Positions 18,253-26,893 of a DNA stretch of 64,000 bases are shown here, in pieces; position 1 is the stretch's first letter; each line of letters begins with the position of its first letter. The position numbers and the translations under genes are program-made. Below the pieces are notes generated by a model, which was given only the letters and a program-made list of their open reading frames with translations, did not search any database and was not told the DNA's origin. Origin of the DNA: an uncultured Blautia sp. (lineage in GTDB: Bacteria; Bacillota; Clostridia; Lachnospirales; Lachnospiraceae). The DNA is taken from positions 23,349 to 87,348 of the forward strand of contig UQHF01000013.1 in assembly GCA_900540785.1 (NCBI GenBank), in the 5' to 3' direction.

Positions 18253-18267
18253 TTTCTTTTCCCTCCA

Positions 18268-19218
18268 TTACCATAGACTATTCTCTGGATCCATTTTCCG
18301 AACGACCATGTTCGTGCCAAATACCAGAGCAAAGCATACAACTGACAGGAACAGATTGACTGCTGTTGAATAGGAGAACTGTCCTTCTACAATACCCTTC
18401 TGATATACAAAAGTAGAAATAACGTCCAAAGCACTACGGTTTGTATCATTCTGCATTAAAAGTATCTTCGTAAAATCCATATTTAATACCGTTCCCACAT
18501 TCATGATCAGAAGAATTGTGGCTGTGGGTTTTATCGTTGGCCATGCAATATTTTTTATCTTCTGCCAGCGATTTGCTCCATCAATATTTGCCACATCGTA
18601 AAGCGTTGTATCTATGTTGGATAAAGCTGCTAAATAAATAATCGACCCCCATCCTACGCCCTGCCACACTGCAGAGCCTACATATTCTAATAGGAAATAT
18701 GTGCTTCCTGAATTCATGTTCACTCTTGCCATTCCGAAAAATTCCCGAATATCATTGAACAGTCCTGTTGTGGATCCAAAACCATTAAGCATGGAGCAAA
18801 TAACTACAATAGAAATAAAATGTGGTATATAAGAAATTGTCTGTACAACCTTCTTATACCTTTTTCCTTTCAGCTCATTAAGTAAAAGGGCAAAAATAAT
18901 TGGTGTAGGAAAGGTAAAAAGCAAGGTCATCGCGCCTACTTTAAATGTATTCCAGATAATTTTCGAACTGTTTACATTTTTAAAAAATGTCACAAAATTT
19001 TTCCATAAAGGATCCAGCCATTCACTTCCCCAGACTCCCTTTGCCGCACTGTAGTCTTTAAATCCAATAAGAATTCCGTAAATCGGTAGATACTTAAAAA
19101 TAAATATCAGAATAATCGCCGGAAGAGCCAGAAAAATCAATTGTCTCTGCCTGTACAGCTGCTTCCAAAATGAAACTTTTGCTCCAACTACAGCGGTCGT
19201 TGTTTTTTGTTTTCTCAT
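18268..19218 (-). CDS. Carbohydrate ABC transporter permease, LplB/YteP-type
   Basis: A permease of 316 residues from the chosen start. Six membrane segments are evident, starting with LIFLALPAIILIFIFKYLPIYGILIGFKDY. The EAA-type loop is DVANIDGANRWQKIKNIAWPTIKPTATILLIMNVG, and the protein ends VVRKMDPENSLW, typical for LplB partners. The ORF reaches 19287, but the ATG at 19218 is preceded by GAAGGG at nine bases and starts the basic cytoplasmic tail, so I use it. It is the first gene of the transporter-rhamnosidase operon, which would run to 8008, about 11 kb. Its promoter is in the divergent region shared with the YesM-type kinase. Confidence 0.94.
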   Translation of the reverse strand: MRKQKTTTAVVGAKVSFWKQLYRQRQLIFLALPAIILIFIFKYLPIYGILIGFKDYSAAKGVWGSEWLDPLWKNFVTFFKNVNSSKIIWNTFKVGAMTLLFTFPTPIIFALLLNELKGKRYKKVVQTISYIPHFISIVVICSMLNGFGSTTGLFNDIREFFGMARVNMNSGSTYFLLEYVGSAVWQGVGWGSIIYLAALSNIDTTLYDVANIDGANRWQKIKNIAWPTIKPTATILLIMNVGTVLNMDFTKILLMQNDTNRSALDVISTFVYQKGIVEGQFSYSTAVNLFLSVVCFALVFGTNMVVRKMDPENSLW

Positions 19219-19247
19219 CCCGTTTTCCCTTCTCTCTTTTTTATTTA

Positions 19248-19299
19248 ATTTTATCAATTTTAGTGGAGAAAACAATGGAACGGTCATGTCTGTTTTATG
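19248..19299 (-). promoter_or_regulatory. Promoter with shared motif, transporter/rhamnosidase operon
   Basis: Read on the minus strand: CATAA at 19299-19295, CCAT at 19278-19275 (21 bases from C to C), then 21 bases to a TAAAAT -10 box at 19253-19248. This layout matches the kinase and esterase promoters within one base of spacing. There is no good -35 box, which fits an activator-dependent promoter. Confidence 0.5.
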
Positions 19300-19329
19300 T
19301 AAGTTTCTTATCTGTTATCAAGAATTTTC

Positions 19330-19382
19330 CATAGCAAATCGTAGATTTTTCCATGTTATCTCTTCAAATGTTCATGTACAAT
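19330..19382 (+). promoter_or_regulatory. Promoter with shared motif, sensor kinase operon
   Basis: CATAG at 19330-19334, TTTTCCATGTT at 19347-19357 and a TACAAT -10 box at 19377-19382. A second TTTTCCAT at 19325-19332 lies 22 bases upstream of the first, two helical turns, as expected for an AraC-type response regulator such as YesN. The same elements recur with identical spacing at 23866-23918. Confidence 0.62.
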
Positions 19383-19432
19383 AGAAGATGTTTTCCAAAC
19401 ACATATTACATATAAATATGAAGCAATTATTA

Positions 19433-19442
19433 CCCCCCCCCC
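19433..19442 (+). repeat. C10 homopolymer in the kinase leader
   Basis: Ten consecutive C residues lie 53 bases before the start of the sensor kinase gene and downstream of its predicted -10 box, so within the untranslated leader. The surroundings are strongly AT-rich. Confidence 0.9.
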
Positions 19443-19494
19443 ATTTTTTCTGACAATTTCCAAGAAAATGGTAAATACTTCAGGAGGAACGGCA

Positions 19495-21294
19495 ATGTTT
19501 CAAATCTCATTTTTTAAACGACAATTTTTATTTTCCCTGAAAAAGCAGTTTTTATTTATTATTGCTTTTCTTTTTTTGTGTATCGGGCTGATTACATCGT
19601 TTACATGTATGGAATATATACGACTGCACACCACTGTGGTACGCCAAAATATGGATCTGTATTCCTCTCAGCTTTCCCGCTCTGTAGGAGATACGTATCA
19701 GATTTGCCGCAACATTGCCAATACACTGGCATATAATCAAATCCTGCAAAACTATCTGACTGCCAAAGTTCCTTCCGACAAATATGACAATTATAATCTG
19801 GCATATAATCAGCTTACCAGCATGATGGCACTTTCCCCTTACATCCGTGATATTGCAGCCATCAATGACAACGGTAATTTTATAGCTGTATATGGCTCCA
19901 AACAAACCTATATGAACCAGGAAGATTCCATCGCATTACCTTGTCATTCTCTTCATTCTTTAGGAATGGCCAAAATCAAAAATTCAAACTGCCATGTTTT
20001 GGGTATGCCTGTGTTCCAGTTAAAAGAGACTGAGCCAAAGCAGATTGGAACACTGTTCCTTGCAGTCGATATTAGTATGTTTTTTCAGGAACAACCTGTC
20101 ATGGATAGCGGTTACGTTCCAGAATATCTCCTGATTGATCAAAATAAAAATATCCTTTATGGGGAACAAGCTTATTATGATTCTGTTGCCTCCGGTCAGG
20201 AAACTGCAGAGGTTCAAATAAACTCCCATACCTATTATGTCAGTCAGCATGCCCTTCCTCTGGACGATACAAATTTTTATATGTTTATTGATAAGGACAT
20301 TATTTCTTCAGCTGGAAAACGCATCGGCATACTGCAGATTAAAAGCATGGGGATCCTGCTGTTGATCGTAGGCATTATCATGTTTCAGATTTACCGGCCG
20401 CTGATTAAATCTTTGCAAAAACTTACCAGTTTCATGATGGATATTACTGGGAATAATCAAAGCTGTAAAACTGGCATTGTGCTTCGTCAAGGACTGGTAG
20501 GATCCACGGAAATCAAAGAAATTACCGATGCATTTAATGCCATGCTCCTGCATACCTATGAGCTAAATCATACAATCTTTGAAAACTATACTCATATGTA
20601 CGAAATGGATCTTAATAATAAAGAAACAGAGATCGCCTACCTGCGCAGCCAGATTAATCCTCATTTTCTTTATAACACGCTGACAATGATCTGTGGAATG
20701 GCTTCTGCAAATCTACAAAAAGAAATCATTGATACTGCCGGTGCACTTTCTTCTATTTTCCGCTACAGTATCAAAGGAGAATCTATGGTTCCCCTTCATG
20801 AAGAAATGGAAATTGTTCAATCCTATATAAAAATTCAAACATATCGATTTGGAAATCGTTTCACAGTAACCTATGAACTTCCTGAAGAATTTCATAAATG
20901 TCTGATTCCCAAAATGGTGATACAGCCCATCGTAGAAAATGCTATTGTGCATGGTCTGGAGCCAAGCCTGAAACCAGGAACTCTTCTGATCGGAGCTGGA
21001 CGTAATCCCGAAAAAGGATATCTGGCAATTTGGATTTATGATACTGGAGTTGGAATGAAGCCTGAAAAGCTGGAGCAGCTACAAAAAATGCTGCAAAAAC
21101 CTGTTCATTCTTCTGATACGATCATGGATTCCTATAATGCTATGGATATACAGCATCATGACAGCATTGGCCTTTTAAACGTCAACAGCCGCATGATTCT
21201 TTCTTTTGGAGATGAATATCATCTGCTCCTGGATTCTGAGGAAGGTATTGGTACAAATATACAACTTCGAATTCCTTACCGGACTAAGGATTAA
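19495..21294 (+). CDS. Sensor histidine kinase, YesM-type
   Basis: A 599-residue membrane kinase. A transmembrane helix at about residues 18-38 is followed by an extracellular sensor domain of some 230 residues, a second helix near residues 280-300 (GILLLIVGIIMFQIY), a HAMP-like linker, and the His_kinase domain with RSQINPHFLYNTLTMICG (phospho-acceptor His near residue 389). The ATPase domain shows PIVENAIVHGLEP and YDTGVGM. This is the LytS/YesM architecture that pairs with AraC-type response regulators in polysaccharide loci. The frame is open from 19468, but ATG 19495 has AGGAGG seven bases upstream. It overlaps the next frame closely and is divergent from the transporter operon that it probably controls. 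Confidence 0.95.
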   Translation: MFQISFFKRQFLFSLKKQFLFIIAFLFLCIGLITSFTCMEYIRLHTTVVRQNMDLYSSQLSRSVGDTYQICRNIANTLAYNQILQNYLTAKVPSDKYDNYNLAYNQLTSMMALSPYIRDIAAINDNGNFIAVYGSKQTYMNQEDSIALPCHSLHSLGMAKIKNSNCHVLGMPVFQLKETEPKQIGTLFLAVDISMFFQEQPVMDSGYVPEYLLIDQNKNILYGEQAYYDSVASGQETAEVQINSHTYYVSQHALPLDDTNFYMFIDKDIISSAGKRIGILQIKSMGILLLIVGIIMFQIYRPLIKSLQKLTSFMMDITGNNQSCKTGIVLRQGLVGSTEIKEITDAFNAMLLHTYELNHTIFENYTHMYEMDLNNKETEIAYLRSQINPHFLYNTLTMICGMASANLQKEIIDTAGALSSIFRYSIKGESMVPLHEEMEIVQSYIKIQTYRFGNRFTVTYELPEEFHKCLIPKMVIQPIVENAIVHGLEPSLKPGTLLIGAGRNPEKGYLAIWIYDTGVGMKPEKLEQLQKMLQKPVHSSDTIMDSYNAMDIQHHDSIGLLNVNSRMILSFGDEYHLLLDSEEGIGTNIQLRIPYRTKD

Positions 21295-21338
21295 TGCAGC
21301 AACTGGAAATTTTACACATCAGAAAAGGAGAACTAAGT

Positions 21339-22166
21339 ATGTACCAGGCAATTATTATAGACGATGAACAATGGGTGATTAAAAGTCTGATCGCCACTAT
21401 TGAGGATCAGGAATATTTTGAAATTGTGGGAGAATTTTATGATGGCTTTTCTGCTTTTTCCTACATCCAGGAACACAAGCCAGATTTGGCTTTTATTGAT
21501 GTTCAGCTGCCTGGAATGAATGGTCTGGAACTTCTCCAATCTGCAAAGGAGCAAAATCTTCCTACATTATTCATTGTTATCAGCGGTCACGCAGAATTTG
21601 CTTACGCTCAAAAAGCACTATTTAATAATGCTATAAGCTACTGCCTGAAACCGTTTTCCAGAAATGAACTGATGGATTCTATGCAAAAAGCTTATCACAT
21701 TCTGGAAAATCATGTCTCCAGTCTTTCCGTTTCTGATAGCGGTGCCTGCCAGGAGGAAGAAAAGCTTCCTGGAATTCCAGAAGACTTCCTCCCTCCGGAG
21801 CATCTGAAAACAGAAAATAAGCTGATACAATCCATGTTAGATTACATTTCTGACTATTATGCGGAAGATATTTCCATCCAGCTGCTCGCGGATCTCACCT
21901 GCATTACTCCTAATTATGCCAGCCAGCTTTTTAAGGAGGAAGTTGGAAATACTTTCAGCAGCTATTTAACGAATACACGCATTTATCATGCTTCAAAGCT
22001 TCTTCTGCATACGAATATGCAGATTTTCATGGTTGCAAACGAGGTAGGATATAAAGACTATTTTTATTTTGCAAAAGTATTCAAGCGTTTTACTGGTTAC
22101 ACGCCAACTTCCTACCGCAGCACCTTCCGACAAGATAACGCTCCCGACTCTGATAGTCTGATGTAA
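21339..22166 (+). CDS. Response regulator with AraC-type DNA-binding domain, YesN-type
   Basis: A 275-residue response regulator. The receiver domain starts MYQAIIIDDEQWVIKSL, with acidic residues at 8-9 and the phospho-acceptor Asp54 in AFIDVQLPGMNG. The C-terminal AraC domain (about residues 165-265) has the two helix-turn-helix units, ending GYKDYFYFAKVFKRFTGYTPTSYR. The start at 21339 has AAGGAG eight bases upstream; the longer frame back to 21294 is just read-through. It pairs with the YesM-type kinase immediately upstream. As an AraC-type activator it should bind tandem sites just upstream of -35 regions, which is where the repeated TTTTCCAT elements of this locus lie. Confidence 0.95.
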   Translation: MYQAIIIDDEQWVIKSLIATIEDQEYFEIVGEFYDGFSAFSYIQEHKPDLAFIDVQLPGMNGLELLQSAKEQNLPTLFIVISGHAEFAYAQKALFNNAISYCLKPFSRNELMDSMQKAYHILENHVSSLSVSDSGACQEEEKLPGIPEDFLPPEHLKTENKLIQSMLDYISDYYAEDISIQLLADLTCITPNYASQLFKEEVGNTFSSYLTNTRIYHASKLLLHTNMQIFMVANEVGYKDYFYFAKVFKRFTGYTPTSYRSTFRQDNAPDSDSLM

Positions 22167-22206
22167 ATTTTTATTTTACGATTTAACGAGGAAAGGAAAA
22201 CTATTT

Positions 22207-23829
22207 ATGAAGTCTCAAAAACTTATAGGAATAGCAGCGCTTTTATGCCTTTGTACAGTTCTTATTATAGGTTATATACATGCAAAACAACCTGATAGAG
22301 ATAAAAAAGAACATAAAATTCCCGAAATCAGTTTCGGCTACTGGGATATCGACCAAATGCAGAACTCCACAGAATCGGATGGAATCACCCGGTATCTGGA
22401 AGAAAAATTCGGTTTTCTCGCTAACGCCCAATCCTTTAACTGGAGCAATTACAAGCAGCAATATCAGATTCTGGCATCTACAGGAGAACTTCCCGATGTT
22501 TTCACTACAGTTCTGCTTTCCTCCAATAACTCAGAAGACACTGCTATGTTTAAACAAATGGTGGCAGACAAAATGATCCAGGCTTTACCAAAAGATCTAT
22601 CCGACTACCCTAACCTGGAAAAGCTTTTATCTAAATTTCCAGAGCTACGGCAAAAGGACGGCAACTTTTATGCTATCCCTCGTCCTACTTTTACAGAAAC
22701 TATTCTTTCCAGTTCTGATGCCGCTATGGTTGTCCGAAGAGACTGGATGGATAACCTGGGAATTGATGATCCTCAAAATATCCAGGAATTTATCCAGATG
22801 ACTGCCGCATTTGCTTCTATGGATCCAGACGGAAATGGAAAAGATGATACCGCTGGCTACAATGTAAATAATCTTGCAGCTCTTGGAAAATGGGTCATAC
22901 TTGGTATTGCCCCCAAATGCAATGTTTATTCCTGGTTAGAAGAACCGGATGGAACCTTCTGCCCATCCTGGAACACAGATGAGTTTCGTGATGTGGTCGC
23001 AATCTATCGCCAACTTTATGAGTGTGGAGGCTTAGATCCTGATTTTTATGTCAAAAACGCTTCCTCTGTATTAGATGATTTTGCATCAGGACGTTTAGGC
23101 GCCTTAGAATACAAGTCTTCCGCTCTAGCTCTGGCAGAACTAAAAGAAGAATGGGACGCAAAAAATACCAAACCCTTTTCTGAGTGCGTGGACGTACTCC
23201 CTATTTTCCCTGCATCTGATGGAATTCGATACAGCAATTCCAGCAACAGTTACTGGGCTGAAACTTATATCAACGCCTCTGTTACCGAAGAACAACTGCA
23301 TATTATCCTAAAGCTTCTTGACTATCTTCTTTCTGATGAAGGAATCGCTTTATGCAGCCAAGGAATTGAAGGAGTGGATTACCGAATTTCTTCAGATGGG
23401 TACCCTGTTTCTCTCATTACAGACGCTAACTCCAGTCATGTAACAGCCTTACAGAAAAAATACCATTCTGTTGAGCTCTGGTCTAATATTGTATATCGAG
23501 GTTGGGATTCTTCTTATTTTTCAGATACTCCTTATATGAATTTTCTTTATGGAAAAGACTGCATGTACCTCGTTGAGAAATCATTAAAGTTTTGTCGTGA
23601 AAATACAGTTCAAGTATCACGACCTTATAGCTTTCTGACTTTTCCCAAAGAAAACGCCTCTTTTGACAGTACTGCTTTTCAGTCTTTTGTCCGATGTATT
23701 ATCGGTACAGATCCTCCTCTTAAAATGTGGGAAGAGACTCTCGAGAAACTTCGTGTTCAGGGACTGGAGGAATATATCCACGTACAAAACCAGCGCTTCA
23801 TAAGCTCTCTTCTAAATCGTCGCTTTTGA
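22207..23829 (+). CDS. Membrane-anchored extracellular solute-binding protein linked to the two-component system
   Basis: A 540-residue protein with an N-terminal hydrophobic helix (about residues 5-24, LIGIAALLCLCTVLIIGYIHA) and a family 1 solute-binding fold: ISFGYWDI, a YQILASTGELPDVF segment, VVRRDWMDNLGIDDPQNIQEFIQMTAAF, and DPDGNGKDDTAGYN. The cysteines in the helix are not in a lipobox context, so it may stay anchored by an uncleaved leader. It is the third gene of the kinase-regulator operon (40-base gap, AGGAAAGGA before the start) and is not beside permeases. I infer it captures the oligosaccharide and presents it either to the YesM-type sensor or to the transporter. It is distinct from the operon-bound binding protein at 15488-17233. 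Confidence 0.85.
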   Translation: MKSQKLIGIAALLCLCTVLIIGYIHAKQPDRDKKEHKIPEISFGYWDIDQMQNSTESDGITRYLEEKFGFLANAQSFNWSNYKQQYQILASTGELPDVFTTVLLSSNNSEDTAMFKQMVADKMIQALPKDLSDYPNLEKLLSKFPELRQKDGNFYAIPRPTFTETILSSSDAAMVVRRDWMDNLGIDDPQNIQEFIQMTAAFASMDPDGNGKDDTAGYNVNNLAALGKWVILGIAPKCNVYSWLEEPDGTFCPSWNTDEFRDVVAIYRQLYECGGLDPDFYVKNASSVLDDFASGRLGALEYKSSALALAELKEEWDAKNTKPFSECVDVLPIFPASDGIRYSNSSNSYWAETYINASVTEEQLHIILKLLDYLLSDEGIALCSQGIEGVDYRISSDGYPVSLITDANSSHVTALQKKYHSVELWSNIVYRGWDSSYFSDTPYMNFLYGKDCMYLVEKSLKFCRENTVQVSRPYSFLTFPKENASFDSTAFQSFVRCIIGTDPPLKMWEETLEKLRVQGLEEYIHVQNQRFISSLLNRRF

Positions 23830-23865
23830 GCAATCTCATGCAAAATATAAATACCGTAAAATCTA

Positions 23866-23918
23866 CATAGAGTCTTATAGTTTTTTCCATGTTTTTTCTT
23901 TTTATTTTCAAGTACAAT
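23866..23918 (+). promoter_or_regulatory. Promoter with shared motif, esterase/fucosidase operon
   Basis: CATAG at 23866-23870, TTTTCCATGTT at 23883-23893 and TACAAT at 23913-23918. The spacings (21 bases between CATAG and CCAT, 22 between CCAT and the -10 box) equal those at 19330-19382 exactly. A TAG triplet five bases before TTTTCC is also shared. Confidence 0.62.
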
Positions 23919-23926
23919 TCTTACAA

Positions 23927-23954
23927 GAGGGTGGCATAAATCATGCCATCCCTC
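23927..23954 (+). promoter_or_regulatory. 5'-leader stem-loop of the esterase operon
   Basis: GAGGGTGGCAT at 23927-23937 pairs with ATGCCATCCCTC at 23943-23954 with one bulged base and a five-base loop. It would sit at or within a few bases of the 5' end of the transcript from the -10 box at 23913, 45 bases before the start codon. It may protect the mRNA end. It has no T tract, so a terminator for the preceding gene is less likely. Confidence 0.5.
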
Positions 23955-23999
23955 CCATATTCTGTTATTTATCATGTTTTAATTACAAGGAGGGAAATT

Positions 24000-25400
24000 A
24001 TGCATGGCATTACACTTACAGAACGGCCTGCCGACTGGGAAATCCTTCAGCAGACAGATAATTCTGCTTCAGTCACCTTAAAAGGAACCTACCAGGTACA
24101 CCCTGCTGCAATTGAAGTAGGTGTAGAACAGGTTCAACCTGTTGTCCGGGTTATGCGGGAGGATGATAATACCTGCGTGATCCCATGGACAAAAATGGAA
24201 TATGACACTCTATCTGATTTTTCTGGTGTATTTTCTCATACGCTTTTGATACCAGCAGGAGGACTTTACCGTATTGAGACCAGTTTAGAGACAAAAAGTA
24301 CTGTCCCTGAACTTACCTGGCTATACCGCGGAGACTGTGTACTCCACCTGGGCGTTGGGGATCTTTTTATCATTGCCGGACAGTCTAACTCCTCCGGTTA
24401 CAGCCGGGACTATGCATTCGATCCTCCTGATCTTCTGGTGCATCTGTTCCGCAACAGGAACTGTTGGGATCTTGCCTGCCATCCTATGAATGAAAGTACA
24501 GATGCAGGCTCTCTTCCCAATGAAGAAATGGGAATTCCTGGCGTATCTCCCTACCTTTCCTTCGGAAAAAATTTTCAAAAGTTCTCTGGACGTCCAGTTG
24601 GTTTTGTCCAGACTTCCCTTGGCGGATCTCCGCTTTCCCGTTGGATGCCGGCAAGCGGAGATCTATACCAGAATCTTATAGAAAAAATCCACCTTACAAA
24701 AGGTAAATATGCAGGGATACTCTGGTATCAGGGATGCTCCGATACTGATCCTGAAAACGCTCCTGTTTATCTGGAAAGATTCAGGATTTTTGTAGAAGCG
24801 GTACGCAGAGAACTTGGATACAAGATTCCATTCTTCACCTTCCAGCTTAATCGCCAGATTGGGGGGCTTCACGATGAATGTTGGGGACAGATTCGTGAAG
24901 CTCAGAGAAAGGCTGCCAAAGAATTATCGGAGGTATATGTTCTTCCCACTGTCACCTGTTCTCTTTCCGATGGAATCCATAACAGTGCCCACTCTAATGT
25001 AATGCTGGGGGAACGGATGGCAAAGCTCTGTGCCCATGTACTCTTAGGAACACCGGAATTTTCAGCACCGGAACTCCTTTCCATAAAAAAAGAAAGCCCG
25101 ACTTCTCTGCGGCTTGTGTTTTCCCACATGACTCTTGGTTTTGTTTTATACTCCGGCACTGGAGAAGACAGCGGTTTCTTCCTGGAAGATGAGAATGGTT
25201 CTGTTCCCATCGCGGAACTTCACAGTACCAGACAGGACAAAAATACACTCCTGCTGATTTTGCAAAGACCAATTGGCAAGGGAGCAAAGCTTTCCTTCTG
25301 CTGGGAGGCAGATCCTACCATGATTCCTCCTGTAGATGAAATTACTTACCTTCCTCCTCTGTCCTTTTTCCAGGCAGATATAGAAAAATTCATAAAATAG
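24000..25400 (+). CDS. SASA-type carbohydrate esterase (sialate O-acetylesterase-like)
   Basis: A 466-residue SGNH-fold esterase of the SASA/CE6-like group. An N-terminal beta domain (to about residue 115) precedes the catalytic domain with LFIIAGQSNSSG (nucleophile Ser129), GGSPLSRW, GILWYQGCSD and the catalytic SDGIHNSAHSN (Asp324, His327). It would remove O-acetyl groups from imported oligosaccharides; sialic acid need not be the substrate. The frame is open from 23943, but AAGGAGG precedes the ATG at 24000. There is no signal peptide. It is the first gene of the plus-strand operon with a fucosidase, a methyltransferase-like protein and a second esterase, and is preceded by a promoter matching that of the kinase operon. 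Confidence 0.88.
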   Translation: MHGITLTERPADWEILQQTDNSASVTLKGTYQVHPAAIEVGVEQVQPVVRVMREDDNTCVIPWTKMEYDTLSDFSGVFSHTLLIPAGGLYRIETSLETKSTVPELTWLYRGDCVLHLGVGDLFIIAGQSNSSGYSRDYAFDPPDLLVHLFRNRNCWDLACHPMNESTDAGSLPNEEMGIPGVSPYLSFGKNFQKFSGRPVGFVQTSLGGSPLSRWMPASGDLYQNLIEKIHLTKGKYAGILWYQGCSDTDPENAPVYLERFRIFVEAVRRELGYKIPFFTFQLNRQIGGLHDECWGQIREAQRKAAKELSEVYVLPTVTCSLSDGIHNSAHSNVMLGERMAKLCAHVLLGTPEFSAPELLSIKKESPTSLRLVFSHMTLGFVLYSGTGEDSGFFLEDENGSVPIAELHSTRQDKNTLLLILQRPIGKGAKLSFCWEADPTMIPPVDEITYLPPLSFFQADIEKFIK

Positions 25401-25433
25401 CCCACCAGGTTTAGAATAGAAAGGAATGAACTT

Positions 25434-26870
25434 ATGCAAACAACCACAACAAGTATCAACTGGAACACTGTGATGCATCAGCCCCCTGAATGGTTTGCAG
25501 ATGCAAAATTTGGAATATTTATCCATTGGGGACCTTACAGTGTCCCTGCATTTAAAGACGAATGGTATTCCCGTCATATGTATGCCAAAGGAATGCCTCA
25601 TAATCTTTACCATGAAAAAACCTACGGAAATCTCAAAAACTTCGGTTATAAAGATTTTTACCCTATGATGACAGGTAAAAAATTTGATCCGGATTTCTGG
25701 GCAGATTTGATCCTTCGCTCCGGCGCAAAATATGCCGGTCCTGTATCAGAACATGCCGACAATTTTTCTCTTTGGAACAGCAAGGTAAATCCGGTAAACA
25801 GCGTCAATTATGGTCCTCACAGAGACGTCGTTGGCGAATGTTTTCATGCACTGCGCAAACGCGGAATCAAGACACTTGCTACCTTCCATCACCAATGGCT
25901 GTGGGGATGGTTCATGTCTACCGATCCCGATGCGGATGTATATGATCCCAAAAACGAAAAATTTTATGGTCCAGCCCTGCCTTTAGAGACAAACCGCTAT
26001 GAACCTTACCGCCTGCCCGATGAAGCCTTCTGTCGTACCTGGCGCGAAAAGGTAGCTGAAGTAGTGGAAAAATATTCTCCTGATGCTCTCTACTTTGACA
26101 GCAGAAGTTTCCTGATCCGTGAAGAAGACCGTTATCGTATGGCTGAGCATTATTATCGTCACTGCTCTGATAACCAGGGAGTAATTACATATAAACAGAA
26201 GGATTTTCCAGAGGGAATCGGCGTACTGGATTTAGAACGAGGATGTTTTTCTGAACCCAAACCTTTTGTCTGGCAGTGCGATGACCGGCTGGAGGATAAT
26301 ATCACCTGGTGTATGGTACAAAATCCGGCATACAGAACCGCAACTTCTGTTATTCATCAGCTTTGTGACATTGTATCCAAAAATGGAAATCTTCTTCTAA
26401 ATGTCGGTCCTTATGCAGACGGCTCTTTTCATCCAGATGCTATTCAAAAGCTGTATGACATCGGCGATTGGCTTAAATTAAACGGAGAAGCAATTTATGA
26501 AAGTCGTCCTTATAAATCAGCTATGGAAGGACCTACTTATGTAAAAGACATTAATTATGATATAGAAAAGATACAGAAACAGCTGGCCACTGGAGAAGAG
26601 GCTGCTGTAGAACAGCAAGCGCTTACCGAAAATGATTTCCGCTTTACCACTCGAGATGGATTTTTATATGCCATCGCCATGGGTTGGCCTCAAAACGGCG
26701 AATGGAAAATCAGAACTTTAAAATCCGGAACAGAAAATATCAGAAGCATCTCTCTTCTTGGATGTCCGGAAACACTTTCCTTTACCCAAACGGAAGAAGC
26801 ACTTTTAGTATCTGCTCCCGAAGAACGTCCCTGCAACCATGCATACATCCTAAAACTGACACTCCAGTAA
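25434..26870 (+). CDS. GH29 alpha-L-fucosidase (cytoplasmic)
   Basis: A 478-residue family 29 fucosidase. WFADAKFGIFIHWGPYSVPAFKDEWYSRHMY (about 20-50) is the GH29 N-terminal signature. SEHADNFSLW and TFHHQWLW line the active site, and PDALYFDSRSF holds the nucleophile candidate Asp222. NLLLNVGPYADGSF closes the catalytic barrel, and a short C-terminal beta domain follows. There is no signal peptide. It lies 33 bases after the SASA esterase, so a deacetylase and fucosidase pair act in sequence on imported glycans. Fucose or 2-O-methyl-fucose linked alpha are the expected targets. The next gene starts 23 bases downstream. Confidence 0.94.
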   Translation: MQTTTTSINWNTVMHQPPEWFADAKFGIFIHWGPYSVPAFKDEWYSRHMYAKGMPHNLYHEKTYGNLKNFGYKDFYPMMTGKKFDPDFWADLILRSGAKYAGPVSEHADNFSLWNSKVNPVNSVNYGPHRDVVGECFHALRKRGIKTLATFHHQWLWGWFMSTDPDADVYDPKNEKFYGPALPLETNRYEPYRLPDEAFCRTWREKVAEVVEKYSPDALYFDSRSFLIREEDRYRMAEHYYRHCSDNQGVITYKQKDFPEGIGVLDLERGCFSEPKPFVWQCDDRLEDNITWCMVQNPAYRTATSVIHQLCDIVSKNGNLLLNVGPYADGSFHPDAIQKLYDIGDWLKLNGEAIYESRPYKSAMEGPTYVKDINYDIEKIQKQLATGEEAAVEQQALTENDFRFTTRDGFLYAIAMGWPQNGEWKIRTLKSGTENIRSISLLGCPETLSFTQTEEALLVSAPEERPCNHAYILKLTLQ

Positions 26871-26893
26871 AATATAAAAGTGAGGAAAATATT

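Noticed and set aside
19433..19442. C10 tract as a phase-variable promoter spacer
   Set aside because: It lies downstream of the predicted -10 box at 19377-19382, so it would not change -10/-35 spacing. It was kept only as a leader repeat.
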